Assembly: GCF_000802385.1 (NCBI RefSeq)
Contig: NZ_JTDN01000001.1
Coordinates: 193,501-257,500, forward strand
DNA length: 64,000 nt
Reading direction: 5' to 3'
Source of the DNA: Croceibacterium mercuriale
GTDB lineage: Bacteria; Pseudomonadota; Alphaproteobacteria; Sphingomonadales; Sphingomonadaceae
Made by a program: the position numbers and the translations under genes. Positions 49,786 to 58,941 of the stretch are shown piece after piece (position 1 is the first letter of the stretch; every line of letters begins with the position of its first letter). The notes beneath the pieces were generated by a model. It was given only the letters and a program-made list of their open reading frames with translations, was not told the origin of the DNA and searched no databases.

Positions 49786-52700
49786 TCAATCAATGTCATG
49801 CAATGGTCGCCGTTCCGCTCGCAGAACCTTCGTGCGCAACCGGTCCCACCATTGCTGTCGCCATTCGCGATCGGCCCAACGAGGGTCGAGCACCAATTTG
49901 GCGATAGCTGGCAGCACAAACAGCGTGAGTGCCGTCGCCGTAATCAGACCGCCGATTACTACCGTTGCGAGCGGACGCTGGACCTCGGCACCGGTGCCCG
50001 AGGCAATGGCCATGGGCACGAAGCCGAGGGACGCGACCAGCGCGGTCATGATCACCGGACGGAAGCGGGCCAGGGATCCGTCAGCGATCGCCTCCGCCAG
50101 CGGCATGCCGCCTTCAAGGCGCTGGCGAATGGCGGTCATCATCACCAGACCGTTGAGTGTCGCCACCCCGGACAGGGCGATGAAGCCGACCGCAGCCGAG
50201 ATGGAGAACGGCAAGCCTCGCAAGGCAAGCGCGAACACACCGCCGGCCAGCGCCATCGGAATGGCGGTGATCACCGCCAAAGCCGGCAGCCATCCCCCCA
50301 GCGCCGCGTAAAGCAGCAGGAGAATCAACGCGAGGCAGACGGGCACCACGATCCCGAGCCTTGCCTGCGCGGCCTGCAGGTTTTCGTACTGGCCGCCCCA
50401 CTCGATGAAGGCTCCGCCTGGCAGCTCCACCCGATCCTGCACCGCCGTGCGTGCTTCCTCGACGAACGAGCCGAGATCGCGGCCGCGCACATTGGCCGAA
50501 ACGATGACTACGCGGCGACCTCCCTCGCGCCGGACCTCGGCGAGACCATCCACTACGTTGAAGGAGGCAAGGGCACGGAGCGGCACCGATGCACCACCGG
50601 GCAGGCGGACCGGCAAAGCGCCGATGCGATCGAAGTCGTTGCGGGTCCGATCCGACAGCCGAACGACCACGTCGAAGCGGCGGTCGCCTTCGAAGACGAG
50701 CCCGGCAGGCCGTCCGCCAAGGGCAATTGCCACTGTCTGCGTCACGTCTTCGATATCGAGGCCGTAACGGCCGATGGCCGCCCGATCGAAGGCGATGTCC
50801 AACGTTGGGAAGCCGGTCACCTGCTGCGCCCGGACGTCGGCCGCGCCCGAGATGCCGTTCATCACCTCGGTGACTTCGCCGGCGACTGCGGCGAGGTGCT
50901 CCATGTCGTCGCCGTAGATCTTCACCGCGATGTCGCCGCGCGCACCCGCGATCAGTTCATTGAAGCGCAGCTCGATCGGTTGGCTGAACTCATAGAGGTT
51001 GCCGATCAGGCTACCGAGGCTTTCCTCCATGTCGCTGACCAACTCGTCTTTCGGCAGCGATGGGTCGGGCCATCCCTCTCGAGGCTTGAGAATGACGTAG
51101 GCATCCGAGACGTTCGGCGGCATCGGGTCGCTGGCGACCTCGGCCGTGCCGGTGCGTGAGAACACCAGCGAGACCTGCGGGAACTGCTCGAGCCGATCCT
51201 CGATCCGGCGCTGCATTTCGAGCGAAGTCTCGATCGGAGTGGAGGGGATGCGCAGCCCCTGGACGGCGACGTTCTGCTCATCCAATTGCGGCATGAACTC
51301 GCTGCCGAGCGAGAGGAACACGATCGCCGCCAAGGTGAACAGGGCTGCGCCCGCGCCGATCATCGGCCACGGCCGGGCGACCACCTTGTGCAGAGCCGGC
51401 CCATAGCGCGCCTTGGCCGCACGGATCGGTCGGACGTCTTCTTCCGACATCCGCTTGTTGAGCAGCACCGCGACCATCGCCGGTACGAAGGTCAGCGAGA
51501 GCACAAACGCCGAAGCCAACGCCAGCATCACGGTGATCGCCATCGGCGAAAACGTCTTGCCCTCCACCCCGGTGAAGGTCAGCAGTGGCGCGAACACCAG
51601 CAGGATGATCGCCTGGCCATAAATGGTCGGCTTGATCATCTCTTGCGCGGCAAGCCGGGCTTCGGTCAGACGTTCGCCCAGCGTCAACAGCCGTCCCTCA
51701 AGATGCTGCCGGGCAGCGAGGCGCGCGACCGAGTTCTCCACGATGATCACCGCGCCATCGACGATCAGGCCGAAGTCCAGCGCGCCGAGGCTCATCAGAT
51801 TGCCAGACACCCCGAGCCGGTTCATCCCGATCGCCGCCAGCAGCATCGACAGTGGGATGACCAGCGCGGCGATGAGCGCGGCGCGGAAGTTACCGAGCAG
51901 CAGGAACAGCACCGCTACTACCAGCAGCGCACCTTCCAGCAGGTTCTTCTCGACCGTCGCGATCGTGGCATCGACCAGTGTCGCGCGGTTGTAGACGACC
52001 CGGGCCTGCACGCCCTCGGGCAACGAAGCTTGCACCTCCTCCAGGCGCTCGGCTGCTGCTTCGGAGACCGTGCGACTGTTTTCGCCGGTGCGCATCAGCA
52101 CCGTGCCAATCACCGCCTCCTCGCCGTTCAGCGAAGCTGCTCCGGTGCGCAGATCCCCGCCGATGCTGACCTGGGCGAGGTCGCCAATCCGGACCGGCAC
52201 GCTTTCGCGAGTGGAGACCACCACCCCTTCGATGTCCCGGACGCCGCCGAGCCGGGCATCCACGCGCACCAGCAGCGCCTCGCCCGCACGATCGACGAAG
52301 TTTGCGCCTTCGGCGAGATTGGCCCTCTCGAGTGCGGCAATGAGCTCATCGAAAGAGACGCCGTAGCCGGTCAGCCGCGCCGGGTCCGGCTCGACCAGAT
52401 ATTGCTTCTCGAACCCGCCGATAGAGTCGACACCAGCAACGCCGGGGACGTTGCGCATCAGCGGCGCCACGACCCAGTCCTGCACGCTGCGCAGGTAAGC
52501 CGCCCGAGCAACCGGTGTGGTCAGCTGCTCGCCTTCTTCGGTGACAAAGCTGCCACCTGTCTGCCAACCATCGGCACCGCCGTGCGGCGCTCGCTTGCCC
52601 TCCGGATGACGATACTCGACGACATACATCAGCACCTCGCCAAGCCCGGTCGAGATTGGCCCCATCGAGGGCTCAGCACCTGCAGGAAGATTTGCGCCGA

Positions 52701-53097
52701 TCGCAACGAGGCGCTCGCTTACTTGTTGCCGCGCGAAGTAGAGATCAGTGCCTTCATCAAAGATCACCGTCACCTGACTGAAGCCGTTGCGCGAGATGGA
52801 GCGGGTCACGTCCAGCCCCTCGATCCCGGCCAACCCGGTCTCGATCGGATAGGTGACCTGGGTCTCCACCTGTGCTGGTGAAAGCGCAGGCGCGACGGTG
52901 TTGATCTGCACCTGCGTGTTGGTGATGTCAGGTACCGCGTCGATCGGCAGCCGCAGCAGGTTCAGCGCGCCCACCAGGGCGACCACGGCAGTTAGCGCGA
53001 TCATCAACCATCGGAACCGAACGGCGAAGTCCAAAATGATAGCGATGAGGCCATCGTGAGCGGGGGCATCCGATTGTGCGCCCTTATCAATCATCAT
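49786..53097 (-). CDS. czcA: CzcA-type heavy-metal RND efflux pump
   Basis: The protein has 1103 residues of the HME-RND class, the inner-membrane proton-driven pump of a tripartite complex. Helix 4 has DFGLIVDGAVIIVENSVARL, the D-D-E pattern of divalent cation pumps such as CzcA, not the A..D..E pattern of CusA. Large periplasmic loops and the late segment AALGGWLPALAVITAIPMAL are also present. It starts at ATG 53097, overlapping the czcB stop by 11 bases. The substrate is probably Zn, Co or Cd. Confidence 0.95.
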   Translation of the reverse strand: MMIDKGAQSDAPAHDGLIAIILDFAVRFRWLMIALTAVVALVGALNLLRLPIDAVPDITNTQVQINTVAPALSPAQVETQVTYPIETGLAGIEGLDVTRSISRNGFSQVTVIFDEGTDLYFARQQVSERLVAIGANLPAGAEPSMGPISTGLGEVLMYVVEYRHPEGKRAPHGGADGWQTGGSFVTEEGEQLTTPVARAAYLRSVQDWVVAPLMRNVPGVAGVDSIGGFEKQYLVEPDPARLTGYGVSFDELIAALERANLAEGANFVDRAGEALLVRVDARLGGVRDIEGVVVSTRESVPVRIGDLAQVSIGGDLRTGAASLNGEEAVIGTVLMRTGENSRTVSEAAAERLEEVQASLPEGVQARVVYNRATLVDATIATVEKNLLEGALLVVAVLFLLLGNFRAALIAALVIPLSMLLAAIGMNRLGVSGNLMSLGALDFGLIVDGAVIIVENSVARLAARQHLEGRLLTLGERLTEARLAAQEMIKPTIYGQAIILLVFAPLLTFTGVEGKTFSPMAITVMLALASAFVLSLTFVPAMVAVLLNKRMSEEDVRPIRAAKARYGPALHKVVARPWPMIGAGAALFTLAAIVFLSLGSEFMPQLDEQNVAVQGLRIPSTPIETSLEMQRRIEDRLEQFPQVSLVFSRTGTAEVASDPMPPNVSDAYVILKPREGWPDPSLPKDELVSDMEESLGSLIGNLYEFSQPIELRFNELIAGARGDIAVKIYGDDMEHLAAVAGEVTEVMNGISGAADVRAQQVTGFPTLDIAFDRAAIGRYGLDIEDVTQTVAIALGGRPAGLVFEGDRRFDVVVRLSDRTRNDFDRIGALPVRLPGGASVPLRALASFNVVDGLAEVRREGGRRVVIVSANVRGRDLGSFVEEARTAVQDRVELPGGAFIEWGGQYENLQAAQARLGIVVPVCLALILLLLYAALGGWLPALAVITAIPMALAGGVFALALRGLPFSISAAVGFIALSGVATLNGLVMMTAIRQRLEGGMPLAEAIADGSLARFRPVIMTALVASLGFVPMAIASGTGAEVQRPLATVVIGGLITATALTLFVLPAIAKLVLDPRWADREWRQQWWDRLRTKVLRAERRPLHDID

Positions 53098-54253
53098 CTT
53101 CAGCGCCCTCCTTCCCGAGTTCGGCCTTGAGCAGGAAAGCGTTGGCGGTTGCGATCACCGTCCCGGGCTTGAGACCGGCAATTATCGTTGCCTTGCCGGC
53201 GGAGCGGGTGCCGACAGTGACCGCCTGCGTCTGGAAACCGCCCGGCACCTGCCGGAACACCACGTCCCGTCCCTCGACCGTCTGGATCGCGTCCTCCGGG
53301 ATGGAGACGAGGTCACCATCGACCTCGCCTGACGGCCTGATGCGCGCCTCGAGGAACGCACCCGGCTGAAGACCCGCAACCTGGCCGGCGAGCGAGATCA
53401 CTGCAGTGGCAGCACGGTTCTCGATGTCGACCGCAGGGGTTAGCGAACGGACCCGACCGCTGATCTCACGCCCGTCCGGCAGAGCCAACGTCGCCTCGTC
53501 GCCTGCCGCGATGCGGGCAAGATCGGCCGCAGGAATTGCGACCTCGACCTGCAGCGCAGAAGGATTGACGACCCGGTACAGCTCGTCGCCAGCATTGACG
53601 AAGGCGCCGAGCACGACGGGCGCCGCAGTGATGCGGCCGCTGATGGGACTGGTGACCGCCAGCGATCTTCCATCACCGCTCACGCCGGCTGCTGAGACCG
53701 CCGCTTGCGCCCTCTGCAGTTCCGATTGCGCCACAGCAAGCGTGGCTCGCGCAGCTTCGAGATCCTGCCGCGCTGTCACATTCTCGGAGAACAGGCGCTG
53801 CTCCCGTCCGTAAGCTGCGGTCAGCTCGGTGACCCGCGCCCGCGCCGCGCTGAGCTGCGCTGCCAGGCCGGCAGCTTCGCCGCTCTCGATGCGGGCGACC
53901 GTTTCGCCGCGCGACACAGGGTCGCCAAGCGTCTTGGACAGGCTGCGCACCACGCCCGATGCTCTTGCATCAAGCCGGGCCGCCCCGGTCGGCCGAGCCC
54001 CCACTGTCGCAGGAAATACCAGCTCGACTGCTGAACCCTGCTGCACATCCTGCACTGCAATCTGTGAGCTGCTGAGTTGCTGAGGGGTGATCGCGACGAA
54101 ACCTTCTGGTGCTTCGCTTTCTTCTGCATGCTCGGCTTCTGCCGGTTGCTCTTCCGGCGTAGTCGGTCGTAACGCCAACCAGAGTATGAGAACGAGTACG
54201 AGCGCAGCTCCGGCGAGCGCCAAGCCTCTGCGGGTCATGATGATATCCTTCAT
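53087..54253 (-). CDS. czcB: CzcB-type periplasmic adaptor
   Basis: The 388-residue protein has one N-terminal anchor helix (LALAGAALVLVLILWLALRP), a long acidic linker (EEQPAEAEHAEESEAPEG), and the lipoyl/hairpin/barrel domains of membrane fusion proteins, with ARASGVVRSLSKTLGDPVS and VTSPISGRITAAPVVLGAFV. It couples CzcA to the outer-membrane channel and may bind metal through the acidic and His residues in the linker. Overlaps with both neighbours show a tightly coupled operon. Confidence 0.95.
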   Translation of the reverse strand: MKDIIMTRRGLALAGAALVLVLILWLALRPTTPEEQPAEAEHAEESEAPEGFVAITPQQLSSSQIAVQDVQQGSAVELVFPATVGARPTGAARLDARASGVVRSLSKTLGDPVSRGETVARIESGEAAGLAAQLSAARARVTELTAAYGREQRLFSENVTARQDLEAARATLAVAQSELQRAQAAVSAAGVSGDGRSLAVTSPISGRITAAPVVLGAFVNAGDELYRVVNPSALQVEVAIPAADLARIAAGDEATLALPDGREISGRVRSLTPAVDIENRAATAVISLAGQVAGLQPGAFLEARIRPSGEVDGDLVSIPEDAIQTVEGRDVVFRQVPGGFQTQAVTVGTRSAGKATIIAGLKPGTVIATANAFLLKAELGKEGAEDDD

Positions 54254-55497
54254 TGCGCTGCCAGTCTGATGAGCCGTGCCGCGGCGCGCCCTTGGGCTTC
54301 GCGGGCGTCGATCAGGAAGCGGCGGATGGTGTCGCGAGCTTCGGCTGCGGAGAGCACTTCAAGCTGCGGAAAACGGCCGTTGCGGTAACCGATCTGCGCA
54401 AGGCGCAGCGCCTCCTCGGCTTGCGGGAGCGAGCCGCTTTCGAGGGTGTCGGCGCGCGCCTCGGCAGCCAGGAAGTCGGCGCGGGCTTGTGCTACCTCCT
54501 GTCGGTAGTCAGCCTGCACCACGGACTCCCGAGCAGACGCGGCACGGGCACGCGCTTCGGCAGCGGCAATGTTGCCCTGGTTGCGATTGCGCAGCGGCAG
54601 CGGGATCGACACCCCGACCAGGAACGCCTGATCACTCGTTTGCTGAAGTCGCCGGATGCCCGCAGAGACGGTAGGATCAGGCACGCCGAGCGAGCGCTGC
54701 AACGCGACATCGGCTTGCAACGCTTCGCGCTCGGCAGCGGCCAACCTCAGTTCAATCCCGGCATAGCTGGCAAGCAGCGCATCGGGCGGGTCGATGTCAG
54801 GGAAGGTTGCCGGAACCTCGGGTGTAGATTGTGGTGCCCACAACGCGCCGAGCCCAAGACGAGCGGCGAGCGCCTCTGCTTGAGCGACCTTGAGTTGCGC
54901 CTCTGCCTGCGCCAGCTCGGATTGCGCCCGCAGCGCTCGCAGCGGAGGTTCGCGTCCCGCATCGACCAACGCCTGCGCGATCCGCGCCAGCTCACGGTTT
55001 CGCTCAAGGACGTTCTCCGCCAGCTCGACCCGGGCCTGCGCCGCAACGGCAATGACGTAGCGCTCGCGCACGGCTTGCCCGAGCTCGGCACCTGCCAATT
55101 CGCTGCGCAGACCTGCGACCGCCAGGTCAGCCTCGGCCGCATTTACCCGCGCCTGGCGCTTGCCTCCGCGCTCGATGGGCAAGCTGGCAGCGAGGGTGAA
55201 CTCTGTCGCCTGTGCGCCCGAGAACGCGCCGGTGCCGGCGACGTTCTCCACTTCGAGCGAGACGACCGGGTTGGGCCGCAACCCTGCCTGGCTGATCTCC
55301 GCCTCGGCCGCAGTGACTTCTTCCTGCGGCCCTACGAGACGTGGATTGAAGGCTTGCTCACCGATTGTAGCTGCGCCGGAGAGCTCAAGTGCCTCTCCCA
55401 ACGTAAGTATGTCATTCGACTGTGATGCCGCCGGAGCGGACCACGTCGCCAGGGCCAGCCCCCCCAGGAGGGCACCCCGCAAATCCAACGATGTCAT
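54250..55497 (-). CDS. czcC: CzcC-type outer-membrane factor
   Basis: The protein has 415 residues and a signal peptide ending in PAASQ. It belongs to the TolC-like outer-membrane efflux family, with two repeated helical hairpin domains, for example NPVVSLEVENVAGTGAFSG and RLAAAEREALQADVALQRSL. It provides the channel for the CzcCBA complex. It is the first gene of the operon; its stop overlaps the czcB start (ATGA). Candidate upstream genes are the small Cys/His-rich protein at 55557. Confidence 0.93.
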   Translation of the reverse strand: MTSLDLRGALLGGLALATWSAPAASQSNDILTLGEALELSGAATIGEQAFNPRLVGPQEEVTAAEAEISQAGLRPNPVVSLEVENVAGTGAFSGAQATEFTLAASLPIERGGKRQARVNAAEADLAVAGLRSELAGAELGQAVRERYVIAVAAQARVELAENVLERNRELARIAQALVDAGREPPLRALRAQSELAQAEAQLKVAQAEALAARLGLGALWAPQSTPEVPATFPDIDPPDALLASYAGIELRLAAAEREALQADVALQRSLGVPDPTVSAGIRRLQQTSDQAFLVGVSIPLPLRNRNQGNIAAAEARARAASARESVVQADYRQEVAQARADFLAAEARADTLESGSLPQAEEALRLAQIGYRNGRFPQLEVLSAAEARDTIRRFLIDAREAQGRAAARLIRLAAQ

Positions 55498-55556
55498 GAT
55501 GCATCCCGCTTGCCTGAAAACCAGAGCAGGCCGCGCTTACGGCGCGGCGTGTTCGG

Positions 55557-55895
55557 TTAAGCGCGGGGCGGTCGTTTGAGTGTAGCGCCGGCAAGAGGCT
55601 GGAGCACATCTTCAGGGGTGCTGACGGGTGCCGCACTCGCCAACTCGGACGGAGCAACCTCCGACGTTTCTGCAAGTGCCTGCGACACATGATGGCAGTG
55701 GCAGTGAACGCACATGCCATGCTGTTCAGCCGCGCCAGATTGCGAACGATCGCTGCCCTCGTGAAATATAACCGAGGTTGCCGCATTCTCAGCCTGGCAA
55801 GCGGCAGCCTCGACCGCGCCACCAAGCACGGTGGCAACGAGGAGCAGCAAGACGGCAAACGACCGCCTGCCTGCAAGGCGCAGATCAGCTAGCAC
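55557..55895 (-). CDS. Exported Cys/His-rich small protein upstream of czcCBA (CzcI-like)
   Basis: The protein has 112 residues from a GTG start and a signal peptide (FAVLLLLVATVLGGAVEAAA). It carries HGMCVHCHCHHVSQ, a compact Cys/His cluster that should bind a metal ion. Position just before czcC and its size recall CzcI-type proteins of czc operons, although similarity is only partial. It lies 59 bases upstream of czcC on the same strand and probably heads the operon. Its role may be periplasmic metal sensing or buffering. Confidence 0.7.
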   Translation of the reverse strand: MLADLRLAGRRSFAVLLLLVATVLGGAVEAAACQAENAATSVIFHEGSDRSQSGAAEQHGMCVHCHCHHVSQALAETSEVAPSELASAAPVSTPEDVLQPLAGATLKRPPRA

Positions 55896-55985
55896 GATTG
55901 GGCGGTAGCAGGCGACTGTACGTGAGTCACGGGGTTGCTCGATCGCGGAGTCTCACGAACTTCCTCTCCGCTACAAAGCCTCAGG

Positions 55986-56387
55986 TCAGGATGCGCGATC
56001 AAACGATGCAAGTATCGGACACGGTCCAGAGGCCGTTGACCCGCAATCGTCTGCCAAGCGTCGTAGCGCATCTCGAGCGGTCTGCAGTTCGGCAATTCGC
56101 TCTTCCAACGCTACGATGCGCTCAAGCGCCATCTCTCGCGCACGTGCCCGATCATCGGTCATATCGAGTTCCAGCAACTCTTGTATCTGAGCCAGCGTGA
56201 ACCCGGCTATCTGCGCCTGCCGAATAAATCTGAGCCGGTGAACGTCAGTTGGACCGTAGCGTCGGATGCGACCGCCAGCACCTGCGCCATCCTGTCGTGC
56301 GGGCTCACTCATGAGCCCGCGCCGTTGATAGTAGCGCACCGTCTCGACGCCGACTCCTCCAGCCTTTGCCAGCTTTGCAATTGTCAT
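55986..56387 (-). CDS. MerR-family regulator, mercury MerR-like but with one missing Cys
   Basis: The protein has 133 residues. It has TIAKLAKAGGVGVETVRYYQ and, near the C-terminus, RLADDCGSTASGPCPILASF, matching the last part of mercury MerR proteins. The MerR Cys equivalent to C82 is replaced by Asp in the LELDMTDD stretch, leaving two of three ligands. It may therefore sense a metal other than mercury. It is divergent from the glutaredoxin-MauE gene, with a MerR-type promoter between. No merA is nearby. Confidence 0.88.
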   Translation of the reverse strand: MTIAKLAKAGGVGVETVRYYQRRGLMSEPARQDGAGAGGRIRRYGPTDVHRLRFIRQAQIAGFTLAQIQELLELDMTDDRARAREMALERIVALEERIAELQTARDALRRLADDCGSTASGPCPILASFDRAS

Positions 56388-56399
56388 CGCGCTCAAGGC

Positions 56400-56430
56400 T
56401 TGACTCCGTACTATGGTACTGACCCTATAT
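56400..56430 (+). promoter_or_regulatory. MerR-type promoter with 19-bp spacer
   Basis: TTGACT at 56400-56405 and CTATAT at 56425-56430 are separated by exactly 19 bases. The spacer holds the dyad GTAC-tatg-GTAC. This is the hallmark of promoters that MerR proteins twist open. It faces the glutaredoxin-MauE gene, whose start is 36 bases downstream of the -10. Confidence 0.82.
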
Positions 56431-56465
56431 GGGTGGGGATTGAGAAACAACGCGCAGGAATCCCC

Positions 56466-57218
56466 ATGAGCAACGCCACGCCGAGCCGCGCGGTTATCCA
56501 TCGGATGGTTATGCCAGGGCACACCTGCCCGTATGGCTTGAAGGCTGTCGATCTTCTTCGTCGCCGCGGCTTCAAGGTGGAAGATCACCCGCTCACTACT
56601 CGCGAAGAAACGGACGCTTTCAAGACGGCGCACAACGTGAAGACGACGCCGCAGGTGTTTATCGGGGGTGAGCGAATCGGCGGCTACGACGATCTTCGAC
56701 GTCATCTTGGCAAGCACGTCGCGAAGCCAGGTGCGACCAGCTACCGCCCGGTTGCTACGTTGTTCGCGCTCACAGCGTTCATGGCGCTTGCGGCAAGCCA
56801 GGCGGCATATGGCTCGCCTTTCACCTTCCAAGCGGCGGAGTGGTTCATCGCCTTCAGCATGACGGTCCTCGCGCTGTTGAAGCTTCAGGATGTCGAGAAG
56901 TTCGCGACCATGTTCCTGAACTACGACGTCCTGGCCGCGCGCTGGGTGCCATACAGCTACATCTATCCCTTCGCCGAAGCGACGGCCGGCATCCTGATGA
57001 TTGCAGGCGTGCTGACCTGGCTGTCGGTCCCGATTGCGTTGTTCATCGGCACGGTAGGCGCGGTTTCGGTGTTCAAGGCGGTCTACATCGATCGGCGCGA
57101 GCTGAAATGCGCCTGCGTCGGCGGATCGAGCAACGTACCACTGGGGTTCGTGTCGCTCACAGAGAACATCATGATGGTGGCGATGGCCGTGTGGATGGCG
57201 CTGCGTATGAGCATGTGA
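56466..57218 (+). CDS. Glutaredoxin-MauE fusion membrane protein (copy 1)
   Basis: The 250-residue protein has an N-terminal glutaredoxin-like domain (IHRMVMPGHTCPYGLKAVDL, TTPQVFIGGERIGGYDDLRR) with a CPYG monothiol-type site. A membrane half follows with about four helices related to MauE/DoxX proteins, including MFLNYDVLAARWVPYSYIYP and CACVGGSSNVPLG. Such fusions probably deliver reducing power to or from a membrane redox step. It is read from the MerR-type promoter at 56400. A second copy lies at 60086 on the other strand. Confidence 0.88.
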   Translation: MSNATPSRAVIHRMVMPGHTCPYGLKAVDLLRRRGFKVEDHPLTTREETDAFKTAHNVKTTPQVFIGGERIGGYDDLRRHLGKHVAKPGATSYRPVATLFALTAFMALAASQAAYGSPFTFQAAEWFIAFSMTVLALLKLQDVEKFATMFLNYDVLAARWVPYSYIYPFAEATAGILMIAGVLTWLSVPIALFIGTVGAVSVFKAVYIDRRELKCACVGGSSNVPLGFVSLTENIMMVAMAVWMALRMSM

Positions 57219-57330
57219 TCTGCCGCTCGGCAGTAAGCGTCGATCTTCTAGACGAGCGTCAGCTTGAGGGCTCAGCGGCCAAGCCGCGTAAGCAAGGGTG
57301 GGAGGGGCTCAAGCTTAAGGAGATGACCGG

Positions 57331-57666
57331 ATGCACCACCATATGAGCGCCGAGATGCAGCAATGCATGGATGCCTGCCATCATTGTCACGTCACCTGTC
57401 TGTCGATGGTGACCCAGCATTGCTTGCCCGCGGGAGGGGCGCACGCGGCGCCTGAGCACATCAAGATCATGCTCGATTGCGCCCAGATTTGCGCGACGTC
57501 GCTCGACTTCATGGCGCGGGGCTCCGAGCAGCATAAGCTCACCTGTGGCATCTGCGCCCAGATCTGCCGGGCGTGTGCGGAAAGCTGCGAGAAGCTTGAT
57601 GGCATGGAAGATTGTGTGGCTGCCTGCCTGCGGTGTGCGGAGACATGTGAAGCCATGGCGGCATAA
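57331..57666 (+). CDS. Four-helix copper storage protein (Csp / DUF326 type)
   Basis: The protein has 111 residues and 16 cysteines, arranged as CxxxC and CxxC repeats along helices, for example CMDACHHCHVTC and CGICAQICRACAESC. Csp proteins bind many Cu(I) ions inside a four-helix bundle. No signal peptide is present, so this should be a cytosolic, Csp3-like form. It follows the Grx-MauE gene and lies in a copper gene block. An N-terminal MHHHM may bind metal as well. Confidence 0.93.
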   Translation: MHHHMSAEMQQCMDACHHCHVTCLSMVTQHCLPAGGAHAAPEHIKIMLDCAQICATSLDFMARGSEQHKLTCGICAQICRACAESCEKLDGMEDCVAACLRCAETCEAMAA

Positions 57667-57721
57667 GGGTGGCGTGGGCGGCCGATCGCGCCGCCCGCAC
57701 TTCCTCTAAATACCAGAGGCT

Positions 57722-58155
57722 GGCGGCGCGAGGGTGCCTGCCCACCTAATCAGCCCGAGGATGGCGATCGCACAAAGGTCTCGACCGCCAGTGAACGACG
57801 CAAGGCCCGTAGCGACTCACGGGTATCGCCGGTGTTGAGCGCTCCAGCGAAAGCTGGCGTCAAACCGAAGCGGTTCAAACCTGCCAGCATCAACATGAGG
57901 CCGAAGAGCAGGAGCTTGGCAAGAAGGAGCTGGCCGTAAAGCGATGTTCCCAGGTTGCCCAAGTTGTCAGGCCCGACCAAGACCCAGGAGCTGATCAGCC
58001 TACTGACGACGAGAACCCTACAGCAAGCGTCCCCGTCGAGGAGAAGCCATGCAGCGCCTGATGGGAGAGTATCAGATGGGCTCGGGTCGTAGCCCGTCGC
58101 GAGACGAGCAGGACGAGAGCAACCGGCGCTCCAAACCAGATGCCGGCAGCAAGGG
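57722..58155 (-). pseudogene. copD fragment (degraded duplicate)
   Basis: The readable part contains ISSWVLVGPDNLGNLGTSLY, GQLLLAKLLLFGLMLMLAGL and NRFGLTPAFAGALNTGDTRE, clearly aligned with the functional copD at 60844-61827 (VLVGPDNLDSLGASLYGQLL). The upstream portion at about 58020-58155 also aligns but in another frame. The N-terminal half is missing and the end is frameshifted. It is a partial, decayed copy rather than a working gene. Confidence 0.82.
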
Positions 58156-58317
58156 GTCACTGCACGAAAGTGCGTTCTACGTACGCTAGACGCGAACAGG
58201 TAGCGAACGACAGCACGGGGCGGTTTGCTAATTGTAGGTTTTGGAGGCGATTGGCGTTAGCGGACATTTCGAGGCGCTGCTCTTCAGCAGCCTATTGAGG
58301 CCCGGGGGAGTATCGGG

Positions 58318-58881
58318 TCAATTATGGTGCGCCTGCCCGGCTTCGTCGCCGTTACCGTGATCTCCGCCTTCGGAGGCATAGGCAGCGTAGCGTTCAGCAC
58401 TCATCGTCGGCATGGCTTTTACAAAGGCGGCGATGTTCCAGATTGTGGGGTCGTCGTGGCTACCGCCGAACGCCGGCATGCCGGACATCTTGATCCCATG
58501 CTTCACCAGCCAGAAGACTTCCTCGGGCGACCATCCCTTGGCCGCAGAAGCCAGCGCGGGCGGATGCGGTCGCATGCCGCCAGCCCATTCGGCGCGCTCG
58601 GCGCCAATGCCGCCGTGGCAGTGCTGGCACATCGCCTTGTACTCGCCGGCACCACTGGCGATCATTGCAGGCGTGAACGCGGGGGTTGTCAGATTGTCGG
58701 CGCGGCTTTGCACGGAGTTACGCATGGTTGTGTCCAAGCCCCATCCGACCAGAGGCGTATGCCTGTCATCAGCCGCGACATCGTAGGCGCCCGTGAGCAC
58801 GGTGATCAACGCGGCGGCGAATAGAAGCATGGACAGTGCAAGCACGCCAAAGCCAAAGCTGCGCCACTGGATTTGCTTCAT
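58318..58881 (-). CDS. Membrane-anchored cytochrome c
   Basis: The protein has 187 residues with an N-terminal membrane helix (FGVLALSMLLFAAALITVLT) and a single haem c motif in MCQHCHGGIGAERAEW. A Met ligand is likely in KMSGMPAFGGSH. It resembles small cytochromes c found next to copper-resistance genes in alphaproteobacteria. The C-terminus is His-rich (GQAHHN). It may carry electrons to or from a multicopper oxidase or a terminal oxidase; this is inference. Confidence 0.9.
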   Translation of the reverse strand: MKQIQWRSFGFGVLALSMLLFAAALITVLTGAYDVAADDRHTPLVGWGLDTTMRNSVQSRADNLTTPAFTPAMIASGAGEYKAMCQHCHGGIGAERAEWAGGMRPHPPALASAAKGWSPEEVFWLVKHGIKMSGMPAFGGSHDDPTIWNIAAFVKAMPTMSAERYAAYASEGGDHGNGDEAGQAHHN

Positions 58882-58941
58882 CGCTCTGTCTCCTTGCGTG
58901 TCCGCCGACAGAGGCTCAGCCGAGCCACCCGCCGGCGATCT

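Noticed and set aside
51286-52881. 531-codon plus-strand frame inside czcA
   Set aside because: Antisense to czcA; its composition is arginine and histidine rich, as expected from GC-rich shadow frames.
55986-57218. Mercury resistance operon
   Set aside because: A MerR-like protein and mer-type promoter are present, but no merA, merT or merP gene is found and the first ligand Cys of MerR is missing.
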